Shown: piece by piece, positions 61,441 to 64,000 of the stretch
Layout: each line of letters starts with the position of its first letter
Numbering within the stretch: the stretch's first letter is position 1
Origin: Roseateles sp. SL47
GTDB taxonomy: Bacteria > Pseudomonadota > Gammaproteobacteria > Burkholderiales > Burkholderiaceae_C
Length of the DNA: 64,000 nucleotides
Reading direction: 5' to 3'
Assembly: GCF_026625885.1 (NCBI RefSeq)
Contig: NZ_CP113068.1
Location: 2,170,001 to 2,234,000, forward strand
Program-made: the position numbers and the translations under genes
The notes under the pieces: generated by a model
Told to the model about the DNA's origin: nothing
The model's database searches: none
Seen by the model: only the letters and a program-made list of their open reading frames with translations

Positions 61441-62082
61441 ATGGTGGTGACGGTGACCTCCTTTGAGGACAGCACCGTGGTGGTGGTGGATGATGACGAA
61501 CAGGTCCGTCTGGCGCTGAGCAGTCTGTTCCGGTCGCTGGGGGCTGAGGTGATGGCCTTGGCGTCGGCGTCCGAGTTGCAGCAATACCGCTTCCCTGACC
61601 GTCCCTGCTGCGTCATTCTGGACGTCCGGCTTCGTGGTGCCAGCGGCTTGGACGCTCAGGCCCTGCTGGTGGAGCGCGGCAATCCGGTGCCGGTCATCTT
61701 CATCACCGGCCACGGGGACATTCCCATGACGGTCACCGCCATGAAGGCGGGTGCCGAGCACTTCCTGGCCAAACCATTCCGGGAGCAGGAACTGCTGGAC
61801 GCGGTGAACGCCGCGCTGAACAAGGACGCATCACGTCGGGCGCGGGAGCGCCAGGCCGCCGCAGTGCGGACCCGTTATGACAGCCTCACGCCTCGGGAGC
61901 GCGAGGTCATGGCCCTGGTGTCGGCGGGCTGCCTGAACAAGCAGATTGCCGATCAGCTCGACATCAGCGAGATCACCGTCAAGATTCACCGGGCGCAGGT
62001 CATGCGCAAGATGGAGGCGGATTCGCTGGCGATGCTGGTGGTGCAGGCGCAGCAGTTGGGGATCTGCCCAATTCAGCTCTGA
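61441..62082 (+). CDS. FixJ-family LuxR-type response regulator
   Basis: A 213-residue regulator: receiver with 'VVVVDDDEQVR', Asp61 in 'VILDVRLRGASG', Thr in 'FITGHGD' and Lys in 'FLAKPF', then a LuxR helix-turn-helix ('LTPREREVMALVSAGCLNKQIA', 'EITVKIHRAQVMRKM'). The strong GGAGGAG site seven bases before the ATG lies inside the end of the giant kinase gene, so this is its likely partner. The target promoters are unknown. Confidence 0.94.
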   Translation: MVVTVTSFEDSTVVVVDDDEQVRLALSSLFRSLGAEVMALASASELQQYRFPDRPCCVILDVRLRGASGLDAQALLVERGNPVPVIFITGHGDIPMTVTAMKAGAEHFLAKPFREQELLDAVNAALNKDASRRARERQAAAVRTRYDSLTPREREVMALVSAGCLNKQIADQLDISEITVKIHRAQVMRKMEADSLAMLVVQAQQLGICPIQL

Positions 62083-62262
62083 GGAGCCCCGGTGGGCCGA
62101 GGTTCCGCGCCGGGTTCAATAGTGCCTTGGTATAGCTGTCAGCCGCCGCGATTGCGCCTAGAGTTGCATCCACCAGTCCTCTTGCTTGGAGGAGTGCGGA
62201 CGGCGTGAGCCGCTGGACGGAACCCATCAAGAGCTGAATCGGCAGCACCAGGAGACGCCATT

Positions 62263-62643
62263 TTGAAACGCGAACGGGTCGTTGCCGTTGTGGATGACGA
62301 TGACTCCATCCGGGCCTCCCTGAGCAGCCTGCTGAAGTCGTACGACATGGATGTTGAACTGTTCTCCAGTGGCGAAGCGCTGTTGAACCATGCGACGCTC
62401 GAAGACGTTGGCTGCCTGTTGGCGGATGTGGTGATGCCGGGCCTGGACGGGTTCCAGCTGTGCCGGGAATTGCGGGCACGGGGCTATACCTTCCCGGTCA
62501 TCTTCATGACGGCCCACAAGCGTGAAGGTTATGCCGAGATGGCGGCGGCCTTGGGCGCCTTGCGCCTGCTCAACAAGCCCTTCAGCACCACCGACATGAT
62601 GCGCTGCATTGCTGAAGCGCTGGGCCACTCACCCCGTCCCTGA
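62263..62643 (+). CDS. single-domain response regulator
   Basis: A 126-residue receiver without output domain. 'VAVVDDDDSIRASL', Asp55 in 'CLLADVVMPGLDGF', Thr in 'IFMTAHK' and Lys in 'LLNKPFS' are all present, so it can take phosphate. It resembles the FixJ/NodW receivers. Translation starts at TTG 62263, with AGGAG about eight bases upstream and no ATG near by. It follows the FixJ-type gene after 180 bases and may be a second acceptor or a phosphate sink for the giant kinase. Confidence 0.88.
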   Translation: MKRERVVAVVDDDDSIRASLSSLLKSYDMDVELFSSGEALLNHATLEDVGCLLADVVMPGLDGFQLCRELRARGYTFPVIFMTAHKREGYAEMAAALGALRLLNKPFSTTDMMRCIAEALGHSPRP

Positions 62644-62654
62644 GGCAGCCAGAC

Positions 62655-62694
62655 GACCGAAGGCCCGCCGGGCGCACCCCGCGGGCCTTCGGTC
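62655..62694. terminator. strong stem-loop between convergent regulator genes
   Basis: A perfect 14-base stem (GACCGAAGGCCCGC / GCGGGCCTTCGGTC) with a 12-base loop lies between the single-domain receiver (plus) and the LuxR-type regulator (minus). It lacks a T-run, so it may end transcripts from both sides by a weaker route. Confidence 0.6.
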
Positions 62695-62723
62695 ATGTGG
62701 GGTGGGGCTCGGGGCGTCTGAAC

Positions 62724-63377
62724 TCAGGAGGCGGTGGCGCGATCGGCGATCAGCCCGCGCTGCTGCGCGATATTGGCCGCTTCCGTGCGAGTGTTCGCAT
62801 TCAGCTTGCCGAGAATGGCTTTCATATGGGCCTTGACCGTGCCCTCGGAAATATCGAGCTTGTTGGCGACCCCCTTGTTGCTGTGGCCCCGTGCCACCAG
62901 ACACAACACGTCGAGTTCGCGGCAGGTCAGGGTGGACCGCCCCATGCTCGACGCGATGTGTGCCGCCGCCATCTGGCTCAAATAACGGGATCCCCGCGCC
63001 AGTTGGCGAACGCCGGACAGCAACTCACCGACATCACATCCCAGCTCCAGATAACCATCCACACCGGCTTCCAGCGCGGAGCGGACGTCATGCTCCCGGT
63101 CATTGGGGGTGACCACCAGCACCTTCACCGCCGGGCGGGCTGATGCCTGCTGGGGTTGATGGCGCCGCTGCGCTTCACGTCGGGCGGCCAGCGTCAGGGC
63201 CTGGGCATAGTCCGCCACCACCACCTGTGGGCTGCTGGGGGCGGCCTTCTCCTCTGCAGGTTCCTGCACCACCTCCATGTCCACCTGCTGCGACAGCACC
63301 GTCGTCAGCCCGGCGGCGACCAACGGGTCCACATAGCTCACGCGCACCTGGATGCGCTGGGATGACCAGTTCAGCAT
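62724..63377 (-). CDS. LuxR-type regulator with degenerate receiver
   Basis: A 217-residue regulator. The C-terminal LuxR helix-turn-helix is intact ('LTCRELDVLCLVARGHSNKGVANKL', 'EGTVKAHMKAILGKLN'; split here by motif). The N-terminal half follows a receiver fold but lacks the acidic pair ('VSYVDPLVAAG' keeps one Asp) and the conserved lysine (GYLELG in place of GYLLK); an Asp remains in 'VVVADY'. Control may be independent of phosphate. GGAG lies eight bases before ATG 63377. It is convergent with the single-domain receiver gene. Confidence 0.85.
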   Translation of the reverse strand: MLNWSSQRIQVRVSYVDPLVAAGLTTVLSQQVDMEVVQEPAEEKAAPSSPQVVVADYAQALTLAARREAQRRHQPQQASARPAVKVLVVTPNDREHDVRSALEAGVDGYLELGCDVGELLSGVRQLARGSRYLSQMAAAHIASSMGRSTLTCRELDVLCLVARGHSNKGVANKLDISEGTVKAHMKAILGKLNANTRTEAANIAQQRGLIADRATAS

Positions 63378-63728
63378 GGTTGCTGCTCCATTCCTCGTCC
63401 TATTCGTGCCACGTTGTCCGTCATGGCTGACGGTTCCTTGTTGGAAGGGCCCTGGCCTCGGGTGGCACCCCCGGCAGGACACCTTGCTCGCTTCAGGTGA
63501 CAGTGCTGAAGCGATGGCAAAAGCATAGGAGGGAGGCCGAGGCGCCACCATCATGACTTGGTATGGGCCGCTAACCCTCTTGGGGAACCCGCACACGGGG
63601 CCGGATGCGCGATGGAGGGCGCAGAGCGGCCTTGGCCGGGGGGCTGTGTGGCCGAGGTGTTCGACCTGGGCATGAGCCTCCCCCTACCCAGGTATGAAGA
63701 GCTGTGGGTGCAGGAGGGGAGGGGGCGT
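63378..63728. other. gene-free gap upstream of the LuxR-type regulator
   Basis: About 350 bases between the LuxR-type regulator and the LysR fragment. No gene or terminator is evident. ACTTGGTATGGG near 63557-63568 recalls CCTTGGTATAGC in the gap before the single-domain receiver gene (62121-62132). Confidence 0.35.
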
Positions 63729-64000
63729 TCACCCGTGCCTGGCGGATGCGCCCGTTGGGCTTCTCAGGCTCAACACCACGCAACGGGCCAGTTCAGCGGG
63801 CTGGGGTGCCTGCTGATGCCCCTTGCGGGAGATCAGCCCCAGGGTGCGGCTGACGGAGGGGCGCACCAGCGGGATGCCCACGATGTTCTGGGGCGAGGAA
63901 CCCGCCAAGGCCAGCCGGGGAATGGCGCTGACGCCCAGCCCGGCTTTCACCAGGGCCATGGCGTTGTCCAGCAGCATGCGGTTGCCGCTGCCGGACGCCA
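63729..64000 (-). CDS. LysR-family transcriptional regulator, C-terminal fragment (cut by window edge)
   Basis: The frame enters from the right edge on the minus strand, so only about 90 residues are seen. 'GNRMLLDNAMALVKAGLGVSAIP' and the 'LVRPSVSRTLGLISRKG' segment match the end of a LysR substrate-binding domain, where a late helix is followed by 'RxIGLIxRKG'. The helix-turn-helix and the effector cannot be judged from this part. Confidence 0.82.
   Translation of the reverse strand, partial: ASGSGNRMLLDNAMALVKAGLGVSAIPRLALAGSSPQNIVGIPLVRPSVSRTLGLISRKGHQQAPQPAELARCVVLSLRSPTGASARHG

Overview
The window reads as chromosomal DNA of a high-GC betaproteobacterium of the order Burkholderiales, most like the Roseateles/Mitsuaria/Rubrivivax/Leptothrix group. 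This is inferred from gene order and protein families, not from a marker gene: thiD-hemL beside rubredoxin and pilGHIJ-chpA; an aa3-type cytochrome oxidase cluster with DUF2970, DUF2909 and a tiny assembly protein; yqgE-ruvX-pyrR-pyrB-pseudo-pyrC; and a CIRCE element in front of rpoH. No rRNA, tRNA, insertion sequence, prophage or true CRISPR array was seen. Genes fill nearly all of the window.

Layout. 0-1.3 kb: end of a large secreted-type zinc metalloprotease, closed by a strong terminator. 1.5-6.4 kb (minus strand): thiD, hemL, mpl and an AI-2E/PerM-family membrane protein, probably one transcription unit. 6.5-18.4 kb (plus): rubredoxin, then the Pil-Chp chemosensory pathway for type IV pili (pilG, pilH, pilI, pilJ and a 2182-residue ChpA), followed at once by a diguanylate cyclase. 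18.7-21.9 kb: a CHASE3 histidine kinase, its LuxR-type regulator, and a receiver protein with a decayed GGDEF domain. 21.9-29.1 kb: photolyase (minus), then yqgE, ruvX, pyrR, pyrB, pseudo-dihydroorotase, plsC and a PRPP-synthetase-like gene (plus). 29.1-35.7 kb: gpmA, rhodanese, grxC, secB, gpsA, trmL, comF and a BioC-like methyltransferase. 36.0-45.7 kb: the complete cytochrome c oxidase and heme A supply cluster (ctaC, ctaD, small assembly protein, ctaG, DUF2970, ctaE, DUF2909, SURF1, SCO-like protein, ctaA, ctaB, SCO1). 46-48.2 kb: a Fic-fold protein and an M14 carboxypeptidase. 48.4-63.4 kb: a signalling-rich stretch with a beta-propeller sensor kinase, rpoH, a MASE1/CHASE/PAS sensor kinase, a 1729-residue pseudokinase-ATPase-GAF-histidine kinase with an adjacent FixJ-type regulator, a lone receiver, and a LuxR-type regulator with a degenerate receiver. 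The right edge cuts a LysR-type regulator.

How the parts fit. Three local phosphotransfer modules stand out: Pil-Chp with a c-di-GMP enzyme behind it; the CHASE3 kinase module; and the giant kinase with three response regulators. Respiration is represented by the whole terminal oxidase assembly line, with a possible FNR/ANR box upstream. The heat-shock sigma factor appears to be repressed by HrcA through a perfect CIRCE element that overlaps its promoter.

The least ordinary items are a Fic protein whose catalytic histidine is replaced by glutamine, a solitary CRISPR-repeat-like sequence between chpA and the cyclase gene, three intergenic arrays of GC-rich repeats with a common layout, and the giant kinase whose kinase-like N-terminus lacks DFG. 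I did not find convincing evidence for a wholly new multi-gene system. Protein families and residues are read from translation by eye; no alignment or database search was run.
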